Assembly (NCBI GenBank): GCA_900752195.1
Contig: CAADUJ010000009.1
Coordinates: 1-27,131 of the forward strand
Length of the DNA stretch: 27,131 nucleotides
Direction: 5' to 3'
Source: an uncultured Negativicutes bacterium
GTDB taxonomy: Bacteria > Bacillota > Negativicutes > Veillonellales > Megasphaeraceae
Shown here one piece after another: positions 7,750 through 15,148 of this stretch. Every line of letters begins with the position of its first letter. The stretch's first letter is position 1. Both the position numbers and the translations under genes were made by a program. The notes beneath the pieces are model-generated. The model saw only the letters and a list, made by a program, of their open reading frames with translations. It was not told the origin of the DNA and ran no database searches.

Positions 7750-8760
7750 ATGTATACCTTAGCATTAGAAACGAGCTGTGATGAAACGTCGGCTGCTGTC
7801 ATCGAAGACGGCCGTATCATCCTCTCGAATATCATATCTACACAGGTTCCGATTCACCGGAAATTCGGCGGTGTCGTACCGGAAATCGCTTCGCGTCAGC
7901 ACATTGAATACGTCCTTCCCATCATCAAGGAAGCCCTCGATACGGCTCACGTCGATATGCATGATATTGGTCATATTGGCGTCACCTACGGACCGGGCCT
8001 CGTCGGCGCTTTGCTCGTCGGCGTCGCTGCTGCCAAGGCGTTAAGCTTTGCTCTCGACAAGCCTCTTGTTGGCGTTAACCATATGGAAGGCCATATCTTT
8101 GCCAATTTCCTGAGCCATCGTGACCTGGAACCGCCCTTTCTGGCCCTCGTCGTATCCGGTGGACATACACAACTCGTCGTAATCAACGACTATAACGAAT
8201 TCCAGCTCCTCGGCCAGACGAGAGATGATGCGGCCGGCGAAGCATTTGATAAAATCGCCCGCGTCATGGGGTATCCCTATCCCGGAGGTCCGCAGATCGA
8301 TGCGCTGGCAAAAGAAGGAAATCCCAATGCCATTGTATTTCCTAAAGCGCTCCACGAAATACACAACTTTGAATTCAGCTTCAGCGGGCTCAAATCGGCA
8401 GTCCTCAATTATCTGCACACGCAGGAACAACGGCGGCAGACGTATGACGCCCGTGACGTGGCAGCCAGTTTCCAGAAGACCGTTGTCGATACGCTCGTCG
8501 AAAAGACCATGGATGCTGCAAACTATACGAATATGACGAAAATCGCCGTCGCTGGCGGTGTCGCTGCCAATAGTGGTTTAGGGAAGGCCATGGAACAGGC
8601 TTGTGCAGAAAGAGGGTACCAGCTCTATCGTCCGACGCCAATCTTGTGTACCGACAACGGGGCTATGATTGGTTGCCGCGCCTATTACATGGCACAGGCT
8701 GGCCGTTATGCCGATTTGACGCTCAATGCCAAACCGAATTTAGCGATTCCTTCTATCTAA
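7750..8760 (+). CDS. tsaD: tRNA N6-threonylcarbamoyladenosine transferase TsaD
   Basis: A 336-residue catalytic subunit that transfers the threonylcarbamoyl group to A37. It opens with LALETSCDETSAAVI and carries the metal-binding histidines His111 and His115 in NHMEGH and the third metal ligand Asp302 in CTDNGAMIG. Other motifs are YGPGLVGALLVG, VSGGHTQLV and the GLKSAVLNY segment. The length is typical. With tsaE and tsaB it gives all three dedicated t6A subunits. The L-threonylcarbamoyl-adenylate synthase (TsaC/Sua5) is not in this window. Confidence 0.97.
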   Translation: MYTLALETSCDETSAAVIEDGRIILSNIISTQVPIHRKFGGVVPEIASRQHIEYVLPIIKEALDTAHVDMHDIGHIGVTYGPGLVGALLVGVAAAKALSFALDKPLVGVNHMEGHIFANFLSHRDLEPPFLALVVSGGHTQLVVINDYNEFQLLGQTRDDAAGEAFDKIARVMGYPYPGGPQIDALAKEGNPNAIVFPKALHEIHNFEFSFSGLKSAVLNYLHTQEQRRQTYDARDVAASFQKTVVDTLVEKTMDAANYTNMTKIAVAGGVAANSGLGKAMEQACAERGYQLYRPTPILCTDNGAMIGCRAYYMAQAGRYADLTLNAKPNLAIPSI

Positions 8761-8788
8761 TCGTCATGTCATATCCAGAGGGGGGATG

Positions 8789-10234
8789 ATGATGACATCA
8801 CTTGAATCGGTATGCCAATTAAAAAGTTCGTTATCACCTGTACAGATCCAGATTCTCGTCAATAGTGAGCGGGTCTTGCAGTTCGTCAGTGATATTTCTC
8901 ATCGCGAAGTCTGCGTATACGTACCGGGACGCAAAAAAGGGGATATGGTGCTTGTCGCACGACGGCTTCCTTTTTCGCGGCATCGGCAGCCTGTAGATAT
9001 TGAAGAAAGCATAGGCACTGCTGCTACGGTATACGATGAACCTTTAGTCCATCGTGTCTTCCAATCAGGTCTTTCCATGGAAGGTTGCCGCGAAACTTAT
9101 TACGGCAAGATGGAGCCCATGCAGCTCTATCCCTTTGTCGACAATGGCGGCCTTGTCATGGGAGTCATCTATTTCCTGGGCCCTGTAGACGAAAACAGGA
9201 AAATTCTTACGGAAACGGCGTTTCTATCTCTTCAGGTACCGGTGCATAAGGATGCCGAAGAGATTTATGGAGAACTCTCCTTACAGGATGGCGTATTCAT
9301 CATCGACCAGGATGGTATGGTTTCCTATGCCGACGATATGGCTGTCAGCATCATGAAACTTCAGGAACAACCAATCCAGCTGGGCGATAATATTTACCAT
9401 CATACGCACCTTCAGGGAATCAAGCAGGCCTTTGAAACGGCGCAGGCCTCTGTTGCCAACGTCCGCCATGGTATGGGCATCTATACGCGGCGCATCATTC
9501 CCGTCTTACGGCGCGGCCGCGTATTTCGAATCATCGGTATCATTTCCGAGCGGACCGAGCTCCATGAAAAGGAAGAAGAGATCATGCTCAAGACATCGGT
9601 CATCAAGGAAATCCACCATCGCGTCAAGAACAACTTGCAGACCATTGCGGGACTATTGCGTATGCAAATGCGGCGCGTCGAGAGCAAGGAGGCAAGGGAT
9701 GCCTTAAATGAAAGTCTCAATCGCATCATCAGCATTTCCCTTGTCCATGAAATCCTTTCGCACCATGACGAAGAAATCATCGATGTTTCTGCTGTGGCAA
9801 AACGGCTCATGGATCTCGTCATTCATAGTCTTGTGAGCCAGGAATGTGCTGTGACCTACGCTTTTGACGGCGACAGCCTAATGATGCCGTCTGATGAGGC
9901 TACCTCGTTATCGCTCGTATTGAACGAACTCATTACGAATGCCATTCTCCATGGCTTTTCAGGCCGAAAGGAAGGGCACCTGGACGTATCGGTCCATATC
10001 GAAGGCAATGCAGGTGTCATCCGTGTCTGCGATGACGGGACAGGTTTTATCGTGCCGGTACAAGTGCCAGAACGGCGCCATTTGGGGTTGACCATCGTCA
10101 GGACCCTCGTCGAAAAAGATTTACATGGAACGATTGACTTTACAGAACGCATACCATCTGGAACGGCTATAACCATTGCCTTTCCAATTCACAAAGGGAG
10201 TGACAGATATGGGATACCGCGTTGTCATCGGTGA
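8789..10234 (+). CDS. Soluble sensor histidine kinase, PdtaS/EutW type
   Basis: A cytosolic histidine kinase of about 481 residues with no membrane segments. Domains in order: an N-terminal GAF-like sensor (about 10-150, histidine-kinase N-terminal family), a PAS-like domain (about 165-260, starting QDGVFIIDQDGMVSYAD), a HisKA_2 dimerisation domain with paired histidines near residue 277 in EIHHRVKNNLQ, and a HATPase_c domain. The ATPase domain shows the N box (LVLNELITNAILHGF), G1 (VCDDGTGF) and G2 (HLGLTIV). This layout is that of PdtaS and EutW, which phosphorylate ANTAR-type regulators, and just such a gene follows with a 26-base overlap. Three ATGs (8786, 8789, 8792) follow the GAGGGGGG ribosome-binding stretch, so the exact start is uncertain by two codons. 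The signal sensed is unknown. Confidence 0.92.
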   Translation: MMTSLESVCQLKSSLSPVQIQILVNSERVLQFVSDISHREVCVYVPGRKKGDMVLVARRLPFSRHRQPVDIEESIGTAATVYDEPLVHRVFQSGLSMEGCRETYYGKMEPMQLYPFVDNGGLVMGVIYFLGPVDENRKILTETAFLSLQVPVHKDAEEIYGELSLQDGVFIIDQDGMVSYADDMAVSIMKLQEQPIQLGDNIYHHTHLQGIKQAFETAQASVANVRHGMGIYTRRIIPVLRRGRVFRIIGIISERTELHEKEEEIMLKTSVIKEIHHRVKNNLQTIAGLLRMQMRRVESKEARDALNESLNRIISISLVHEILSHHDEEIIDVSAVAKRLMDLVIHSLVSQECAVTYAFDGDSLMMPSDEATSLSLVLNELITNAILHGFSGRKEGHLDVSVHIEGNAGVIRVCDDGTGFIVPVQVPERRHLGLTIVRTLVEKDLHGTIDFTERIPSGTAITIAFPIHKGSDRYGIPRCHR

Positions 10235-10790
10235 CGATGAATCGATTATTCGCATGGATTTAGCAGAAATGTTGGAAGATGGTGGTCATGAAGTCGTCGG
10301 CGAAGCAGCCGACGGCGTCGAAGCATTGGACCTAGTACGGACACAGAAGCCCGACATAGTCATCCTGGATATCAAGATGCCCAGGCTCGACGGCATACAC
10401 TGTGCCAGGATGCTCAGCCATGATCGCATTGCTCCGGTTCTCCTATTGACGGCATACAGTCAGAGCGATGTCGTCGATAAGGCGAAAGATTCTGGCGTCT
10501 TAGGGTATCTCGTCAAACCCGTATCGCCGACCAATCTTTTTCCAGCCATAGAAATTGCTATTTCTCAATTCAAGCGTCAGCAAGAAGTAGAAGCCAGAAT
10601 CCAGAAAATGAACGAAGAAATGGAAACGCGCAAAGCTGTCCATCGGGCCGTCGGTATACTTATGGACTTGTATCATATTTCGGAAGAAGAAGGGTATCAT
10701 CGTCTCCAGCAATTCAGCATGAAGCGACGCAGACCGTTGAAAGATATCGCTGAAGCCGTCATCACGAGTGCGGCCAGACAAAAAAAATAG
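10209..10790 (+). CDS. ANTAR-domain response regulator (RNA-binding antiterminator)
   Basis: A 193-residue response regulator. The receiver domain has the acidic pocket Asp9/Asp10, phospho-acceptor Asp54 (VILDIKMP), Thr81 and Lys103 (LVKPVSP). A short coiled linker (QQEVEARIQKMNEEMETRK) leads to a C-terminal ANTAR domain (about 130-190) with AVHRAVGILMDLYHISEEEGY and a following helix, RPLKDIAEAVI. ANTAR domains bind paired hexaloop hairpins in mRNA and block terminator formation, as in EutV, AmiR and NasR. The ATG at 10209 is chosen because AAAGGGAGTGA (10194-10203) precedes it, with the gene start inside the kinase gene. No ANTAR-type paired hairpin was recognised in the window, so its targets are elsewhere or were missed. 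Confidence 0.93.
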   Translation: MGYRVVIGDDESIIRMDLAEMLEDGGHEVVGEAADGVEALDLVRTQKPDIVILDIKMPRLDGIHCARMLSHDRIAPVLLLTAYSQSDVVDKAKDSGVLGYLVKPVSPTNLFPAIEIAISQFKRQQEVEARIQKMNEEMETRKAVHRAVGILMDLYHISEEEGYHRLQQFSMKRRRPLKDIAEAVITSAARQKK

Positions 10791-10850
10791 GGCGCTATAT
10801 ATCTTTTTTTCATACTATACTCGTCGTGTCGTATATTTTTAGAAAAAGTA

Positions 10851-10879
10851 TTGACTTTTTTACCTTTACTGAGTAATAT
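10851..10879 (+). promoter_or_regulatory. groESL promoter
   Basis: TTGACT (-35, 10851-10856), a 17-base spacer and TAATAT (-10, 10874-10879) make a strong sigma-A-type promoter. The predicted start point, about 10886, lies 5 bases before the CIRCE operator, so the operator sits in the first transcribed bases. Confidence 0.87.
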
Positions 10880-10890
10880 ATATATTGTAG

Positions 10891-10917
10891 TTAGCACTCA
10901 GACATATTGAGTGCTAA
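10891..10917. promoter_or_regulatory. CIRCE element (HrcA operator)
   Basis: A perfect TTAGCACTC (10891-10899), 9-base spacer, GAGTGCTAA (10909-10917). This is the full consensus CIRCE operator bound by the heat-shock repressor HrcA. It lies between the promoter and groES. hrcA itself is not in the window. Confidence 0.98.
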
Positions 10918-10954
10918 TAAAAGACAAAGATGAACTGTTAAGGAGGAATATAAA

Positions 10955-11236
10955 ATGTTAAAACCTTTAGGAGAACGCGTTATTATCCGCGTACTGGAAC
11001 AAGAAGAAAAAACGATTGGCGGCATCGTATTACCCGATACAGCAAAAGAAAAACCGACGGAAGGTGAAATCGTAGCTGTAGGCCCGGGCAAACGTCAGGA
11101 CGACGGTTCCTACACGGCTTTAGACGTAAAAGCCGGCGACAAGGTTATTTTCTCCAAATATGCTGGCACAGAAGTAAAATACGAAGGTGAAAAATACCTT
11201 ATCGTTAGCGAACGCGATATTCTCGCAATCATGTAA
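10955..11236 (+). CDS. groES: Co-chaperonin GroES
   Basis: A 93-residue 10-kDa chaperonin forming the heptameric lid of GroEL. It shows LKPLGERVIIRVLEQEEKT, the mobile loop KTIGGIVLPDTAKEKPTEGEI that docks on GroEL, the roof-loop region VGPGKR, and the C-terminal GEKYLIVSERDILAIM. AAGGAGG lies 6-7 bases before the ATG. It is the first gene of a CIRCE-controlled operon with groEL. Confidence 0.98.
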   Translation: MLKPLGERVIIRVLEQEEKTIGGIVLPDTAKEKPTEGEIVAVGPGKRQDDGSYTALDVKAGDKVIFSKYAGTEVKYEGEKYLIVSERDILAIM

Positions 11237-11283
11237 TATTCTTTCCACTATAGATAATCGACATATATAGGAGTGTGTTAACA

Positions 11284-12909
11284 ATGGCAAAACAGATTTT
11301 ATTTAATGAAGATGCTCGCCGCGCTCTCGGCAGAGGTGTAGATGCATTAGCAAATGCAGTAAAAGTCACATTAGGGCCTAAAGGCCGTAACGTCGTACTT
11401 GATAAAAAATTCGGTGCTCCTACTATCACAAACGATGGTGTTACCATTGCCCGTGATATTGAACTGGAAGATCCCTTTGAAAACATGGGCGCTCAGCTCG
11501 TAAAAGAAGTTGCAACGAAGACGAATGATGTAGCTGGCGACGGCACGACAACGGCTACTCTCCTGGCACAGGCCATGATTGAAGAAGGCATGCGCAACGT
11601 TGCTGCAGGTGCCAACCCAATGATCCTGAAACGAGGCATCGAAAAGGCTGTAGCCCGTCTCGTAGAAGAAATTAAGAACCGCTCCATCAGCGTTTCCGAT
11701 AAAGCTTCCATCGCACAGGTTGCTTCCATTTCCGCTGGCGACGAAGAAGTAGGTCAGCTCATTGCCGAAGCTATGGAAAAAGTAGGCAAAGACGGTGTCA
11801 TTACCGTTGAAGAATCTAAGACCATGGGCACGCAGCTTTCCGTCGTAGAAGGCATGCAGTTTGATCGCGGCTACATTTCCCCGTACATGGCTACGGATCC
11901 GGAAAAGATGGAAGCCGTCATGAGCGAACCGTATATCCTCATTACAGACCGTAAGATTGCCTCCATCCAGGAAATGCTTCCGGTTCTCGAAAAAGTCGTA
12001 CAATCCGGCAAAGAACTCCTCATCATTGCAGAAGACGTAGAAGGTGAAGCATTGGCAACTCTCGTTGTCAACAAACTCCGTGGTACCTTCAAAGCAGTAG
12101 CTGTCAAAGCTCCTGGTTTCGGTGACCGTCGTAAAGCAATGCTCCAGGATATTGCAACCTTGACAGGTGCAAACGTCATCTCCGAAGATGTAGGCCGTAA
12201 ATTGGACAGCATTACTATGGAAGACCTCGGTACTGCTCGTCAGGTTCGCGTAACGAAAGACGAAACGACCATCGTAGAAGGCCATGGCGATCAGCAGGCC
12301 ATCAAAGATCGTGTCGCTCAGATCAAAGCACAGATTGCAGAAACAACTTCTGATTTCGATAAAGAAAAACTTCAGGAACGTCTTGCTAAGATGTCTGGCG
12401 GTGTTGCTGTCATCGAAGTCGGTGCAGCTACCGAAGTTGAATTGAAAGATAAGAAGCTCCGTCTGGAAGATGCGTTGAATGCAACTCGCGCAGCTGTTGA
12501 AGAAGGTATCGTTGCTGGTGGCGGTACGACATTCATCGACATCCTTCCGTCCTTGGAAGATTTCCAAGAAGAAGGCGATGTACAGACCGGTATCAACCTT
12601 GTCAAACGCGCTATTGAAGAACCTGTACGCCAGATTGCAACAAATGCCGGCCTTGAAGGCTCTGTCATCGTCGCAAAAGTAAAAGATGCTGGCGACGGCG
12701 TAGGTTTCAATGCTCTCAAAGAAGAATATGTAGATATGGTTAAAGCTGGTATCGTCGATCCGGCCAAGGTTACGCGTACAGCTCTTCAGAACGCTGCTTC
12801 CATTGCAGCCCTCGTCCTCACGACGGAAACTCTCGTAGCTGACAAACCGGAACCGCAGGCTCCGGCTGCTCCGGCACCGGGAATGGGCGGCATGCCTGGC
12901 ATGATGTAA
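11284..12909 (+). CDS. groEL: Chaperonin GroEL
   Basis: A 541-residue 60-kDa chaperonin, the ATP-driven folding cage. Visible are LGPKGRNVVLDKKFGAPTIT, the ATP-binding GDGTTTATLLAQAM, the apical-domain segment FDRGYISPYMATDPEKMEA, the KAPGFGDRRKAMLQDIA helices, and EEGIVAGGGTTFID. The flexible Gly-Met tail (GMGGMPGMM) is typical. The ATG at 11284 follows AGGAG at 11269-11273. A GTG at 11275, three codons upstream, is too close to that site. Codons and motifs are those of an intact, highly expressed gene. Confidence 0.98.
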   Translation: MAKQILFNEDARRALGRGVDALANAVKVTLGPKGRNVVLDKKFGAPTITNDGVTIARDIELEDPFENMGAQLVKEVATKTNDVAGDGTTTATLLAQAMIEEGMRNVAAGANPMILKRGIEKAVARLVEEIKNRSISVSDKASIAQVASISAGDEEVGQLIAEAMEKVGKDGVITVEESKTMGTQLSVVEGMQFDRGYISPYMATDPEKMEAVMSEPYILITDRKIASIQEMLPVLEKVVQSGKELLIIAEDVEGEALATLVVNKLRGTFKAVAVKAPGFGDRRKAMLQDIATLTGANVISEDVGRKLDSITMEDLGTARQVRVTKDETTIVEGHGDQQAIKDRVAQIKAQIAETTSDFDKEKLQERLAKMSGGVAVIEVGAATEVELKDKKLRLEDALNATRAAVEEGIVAGGGTTFIDILPSLEDFQEEGDVQTGINLVKRAIEEPVRQIATNAGLEGSVIVAKVKDAGDGVGFNALKEEYVDMVKAGIVDPAKVTRTALQNAASIAALVLTTETLVADKPEPQAPAAPAPGMGGMPGMM

Positions 12910-12942
12910 GAATCTGACCTACTGCGCAGCGTAGGGGATAGG

Positions 12943-12978
12943 AAAAGACTTGCAACAGAAACGTTGCAAGTCTTTTTT
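12943..12978 (+). terminator. Rho-independent terminator of groESL
   Basis: GACTTGCAAC (12947-12956) pairs with GTTGCAAGTC (12963-12972) around a 6-base loop, with A-rich sequence before and six T after. It is a strong terminator, 37 bases after the groEL stop. Confidence 0.95.
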
Positions 12979-13002
12979 CTGTTCATGTCCATGATTTTGG
13001 CG

Positions 13003-13008
13003 TATAAT
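13003..13008 (+). promoter_or_regulatory. -10 box of the coaE promoter
   Basis: A perfect TATAAT lies 30 bases before the coaE ATG, just after the groESL terminator. The -35 region at the right distance (TGTTCA, 12980-12985) is poor and overlaps the terminator T-tract, so promoter strength is uncertain. Confidence 0.6.
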
Positions 13009-13038
13009 ACAAATAAAAGACGAGAAAGGAGCAGTTTT

Positions 13039-13659
13039 ATGACAACCATAGGATTAACAGGTGGAATTGCCTCTGGAAAGAGCACAGTCGTCTCGATGCT
13101 GCGCGATGTTGGCGCTGCCATTATCGACTGTGATATCCTGGCCCGCAAGGTCGTAGAGAAAGGCTCGGAAGGCCTGAAGGCGGTGGCCGCAGCATTCGGT
13201 CCGCAGACAATCAGTCCTGATGGTACGATGAACCGGGAGTATATGGGAGCTGTCGTGTTTTCAGATCCCTGTCGGCGTAAGGCATTAGAAGGTATTCTCT
13301 TTCCGCTGATTCATCAGAGAATCGATGCAGAACAGGAGGCCATCTTCCAGAAAAATAACGATGCCATCGTCTTTCTTGACATGCCGTTGTTGTTTGAAGT
13401 AAAATATAATTTGCATGTCCAAGAATCATGGCTCATTTACGTACATCCTGAAATACAGTTGATGCGTCTCATGCATCGCAACGGCTATAACAGGGAAGAA
13501 GCTATGGCACGAATTAAGTCACAAATGCCTATCGATGAAAAACGGCACCTTGCCCAGGTCATCATTGATAATAACGGTACGCTGGAGGAAACGCAAAGGC
13601 AGGTCAACCAGGCCTGGCAGGCATTGCTGGAGCGGGTACGTTCGAAGGAGCAAATCTAA
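13039..13659 (+). CDS. coaE: Dephospho-CoA kinase
   Basis: A 206-residue P-loop kinase for the last step of coenzyme A synthesis, phosphorylating the 3'-hydroxyl of dephospho-CoA. The P-loop is GLTGGIASGKST near the N-terminus. The acceptor-binding IIDCDILARKVVEKG follows, then the FLDMPLLFE stretch and the lid residues in LMHRNGYNREEAMARI. The ATG at 13039 is chosen because AAAGGAG (13025-13031) precedes it by 7 bases. Upstream in-frame codons lie within the promoter and terminator. It is followed within 2 bases by the transglycosylase gene, so the two are probably co-transcribed. Confidence 0.96.
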   Translation: MTTIGLTGGIASGKSTVVSMLRDVGAAIIDCDILARKVVEKGSEGLKAVAAAFGPQTISPDGTMNREYMGAVVFSDPCRRKALEGILFPLIHQRIDAEQEAIFQKNNDAIVFLDMPLLFEVKYNLHVQESWLIYVHPEIQLMRLMHRNGYNREEAMARIKSQMPIDEKRHLAQVIIDNNGTLEETQRQVNQAWQALLERVRSKEQI

Positions 13660-13661
13660 TC

Positions 13662-14237
13662 GTGAGAAGGAAAAAGAATACGAAAGTGACAATTATCATA
13701 GCGTTTCTTTTAGTATGCTTTTCCTTCTCTTATTTTTTAGGCTGGAAAGACGAAGTCATGCGAAAAGTCGTTTACCCGTTGCAATACGATTACATGGTCC
13801 GTCACTACGCTTATGAAAATCACGTCGACCCTGCCCTGGTGGCATCGGTCATCCTTGTAGAAAGCAAATTTGACCAGAAGGCGGCGTCCCATCGCGGCGC
13901 AAGCGGGCTCATGCAGATTATGCCGGAAACGGGCACATGGATTGCCGAACAAATGGGAATAGAACACTTCACGCCGAGCCAGCTCAACGATGTGCGAACG
14001 AATATCAAGATGGGGACGTGGTACCTGGCATATCTGTTGAAAGAATACCATGGAAACAAGGTCCTCGCTCTAGCAGCGTATAACGCAGGAAGAGGTCATG
14101 TCGATGACTGGATGAAAGAATATGGCTGGCACGATGATTTTCAAGAAATTGAAAAAATTCCCTTTACAGAGACTAGGGAATATGTTAAAATCGTTTTGTT
14201 GAACGAAAGTCAGTACAAAAAGTTGTACAATTTCTAA
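13662..14237 (+). CDS. Membrane-anchored lytic transglycosylase (SLT domain)
   Basis: A 191-residue protein with a short basic N-terminus (RRKKNTK), one hydrophobic segment (about residues 9-27) acting as signal anchor, and a soluble lytic transglycosylase domain. The catalytic glutamate is Glu67 in LVESKFDQKA. It is followed by SHRGASGLMQIMPETG, NIKMGTWYLAYLL and ALAAYNAGRGHVDDW, all characteristic of the Slt70/MltE-type fold. It would cleave peptidoglycan between MurNAc and GlcNAc outside the inner membrane, forming anhydro-muropeptides. The start is GTG with AAGGAG inside the coaE end. The tRNA-Leu gene begins 7 bases after the stop. Confidence 0.93.
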   Translation: MRRKKNTKVTIIIAFLLVCFSFSYFLGWKDEVMRKVVYPLQYDYMVRHYAYENHVDPALVASVILVESKFDQKAASHRGASGLMQIMPETGTWIAEQMGIEHFTPSQLNDVRTNIKMGTWYLAYLLKEYHGNKVLALAAYNAGRGHVDDWMKEYGWHDDFQEIEKIPFTETREYVKIVLLNESQYKKLYNF

Positions 14238-14244
14238 GTAGTAT

Positions 14245-14329
14245 GCGGTTGTGGCGGAATGGCAGACGCGCTGTCTTCAGGCGGCAGTGATCGTAGATCG
14301 TGCGGGTTCAACTCCCGCCAACCGCACCA
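14245..14329 (+). tRNA. tRNA-Leu (anticodon CAG)
   Basis: An 85-base class II tRNA. The acceptor strands are GCGGTTG (14245-14251) and CAACCGC (14319-14325), with discriminator A and encoded CCA (14327-14329). The anticodon stem CTGTC/GGCAG encloses a TTCAGGC loop with anticodon CAG, reading CUG. The long variable arm (TGATCGTAGATCGT) and the GCGGG/CCCGC T-stem with TTCAACT loop fit tRNA-Leu. It begins 7 bases after the lytic transglycosylase stop, with no strong promoter of its own, so it may be processed from the coaE transcript. A lone TACAAT at 14226-14231 without a -35 is the only candidate. Confidence 0.96.
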
Positions 14330-14336
14330 TTTATGT

Positions 14337-15038
14337 ATGATGGATGATGCATTGATTGAACGAGTCAAACAATGGAATATTGCCTCTGTTCTCCCACTTC
14401 AAGTGGGAGATTTTAAGTTATCTACAGAATTTCGCATGATTCAGGAAAAAGGTGAAGATGTAGAGTATCGTATCTTTACGTACCGTAACGAGGCAAAAGG
14501 CTGGACTGTCCGGGCGACAATCCATGGGGCGACAGGTGAATACTTTATCCGTACCGACATCGGCATGCTGGAATTCGCTCTCATCGAATTCATTACAGAC
14601 GATTTTGAAGCCTTTTCCCAGATGGTAGAAAAACGTCTCCCCAAGGTTATCCATGAATATTATGACGAACCGTCTTGTAACTTCAGCGTCATCATACAGA
14701 ACAAGGGAATCCCTCAGGTCGACTGGGATGCATTCCTGCCGGATCACTATAAACGCTTTCAGCGCCTCATTAAACCGAATGAGGCCATTAAGATCATCAA
14801 CGGCTCTTATATGATATTGGCGTATTATGATAAAGAGACGAGAAGCGGCTTGTCCCTCATGTTCAACGTGCTACGGGACGATTTTTTTGCAGAACGACGT
14901 ATCCATAATTTCCCGAACCTCGTCCATGATTTTGACGGGCAGGATTTGAAAGTCCTCGGTGTCCGGTTGAAAGAACGGCTCATACCCGTTCTCGATGCCA
15001 TTGATGCCGAAGTGGTTGACGCCGATACTGTACAGTAA
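14337..15038 (+). CDS. Hypothetical protein, function unknown
   Basis: A protein of 232-233 residues that I do not recognise. It has no signal peptide, membrane helix or known catalytic motif. It looks like a mixed alpha/beta soluble protein with many charged residues and ends in an acidic tail (DAIDAEVVDADTVQ). Two adjacent in-frame ATGs (14337, 14340) are the first plausible starts, because the frame upstream runs through the tRNA. They follow the tRNA CCA by 7-10 bases and have no visible ribosome-binding site. A later in-frame ATG at 14437 also lacks one. A GC-rich palindrome at 14390-14410 lies inside its first 25 codons. It may depend on tRNA processing to free its 5' end. The frame is long and its codon use resembles its neighbours, so it is probably a real gene. 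Confidence 0.75.
   Translation: MMDDALIERVKQWNIASVLPLQVGDFKLSTEFRMIQEKGEDVEYRIFTYRNEAKGWTVRATIHGATGEYFIRTDIGMLEFALIEFITDDFEAFSQMVEKRLPKVIHEYYDEPSCNFSVIIQNKGIPQVDWDAFLPDHYKRFQRLIKPNEAIKIINGSYMILAYYDKETRSGLSLMFNVLRDDFFAERRIHNFPNLVHDFDGQDLKVLGVRLKERLIPVLDAIDAEVVDADTVQ
14390..14414 (+). terminator. Possible terminator/palindrome 60 bases after tRNA-Leu
   Basis: TCTCCCACTT (14390-14399) and AAGTGGGAGA (14401-14410) are perfect inverted arms around one base, and TTTT follows at 14411-14414. As RNA it would form an 8-bp GC-rich stem with a 5-base loop and a short U-run. It could end the tRNA-Leu transcript, yet it lies inside the next open frame, so its role is unclear. Confidence 0.45.
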
Positions 15039-15048
15039 GGTCCGTTCG

Positions 15049-15057
15049 TGGTATACT
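15049..15057 (+). promoter_or_regulatory. Extended -10 promoter of the rimP-nusA-infB operon
   Basis: TGG (15049-15051) directly before TATACT (15052-15057) gives an extended -10 element. The -35 region (TGTACA, 15029-15034, 17 bases upstream) matches the consensus at 4 of 6 positions and lies in the end of the preceding gene. The predicted start point is about 15064. Confidence 0.72.
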
Positions 15058-15082
15058 TTAGTTAATTAGATGTAGACTTTTC

Positions 15083-15115
15083 TAAGAGTGGGTATTTTAC
15101 CCACTCTTAACTTTT
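15083..15115 (+). promoter_or_regulatory. Leader hairpin before rimP (attenuator-like)
   Basis: TAAGAGTGGGTA (15083-15094) and TACCCACTCTTA (15098-15109) form a perfect 12-bp stem with a TTT loop. It is followed by ACTTTTACC, a broken and weak T-tract. It lies about 20 bases into the predicted operon transcript and 40 bases before rimP. It may be an attenuator or leaky terminator, or it may terminate the upstream gene. Similar hairpins before rimP in other Firmicutes are recalled from memory only. Confidence 0.7.
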
Positions 15116-15148
15116 ACCTGTCATTTGTTTGAAAAATGGGGATGGATT

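Noticed and set aside
10786..10812. Possible terminator between the ANTAR regulator gene and groES
   Set aside because: The stretch ATAG-GGCG-CTAT followed by a T-run gives only a 4-bp AT-rich stem before mismatches. It is too weak to call.
11371..12567. 398-codon open frame on the minus strand inside groEL
   Set aside because: It is a shadow of the groEL codon pattern. It has no family match, no independent ribosome-binding site was evident, and it runs fully antisense to an intact highly conserved gene.
14199..14231. Possible tRNA-Leu promoter (TTGAAC ... TACAAT)
   Set aside because: The spacer is 21 bases and no extended -10 is present. Co-transcription with coaE and the transglycosylase gene is at least as likely.
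14259..14336. Upstream extension of the hypothetical gene through tRNA-Leu
   Set aside because: The frame stays open through the tRNA by chance. The tRNA folds perfectly, so the extra 26 residues are not coding.
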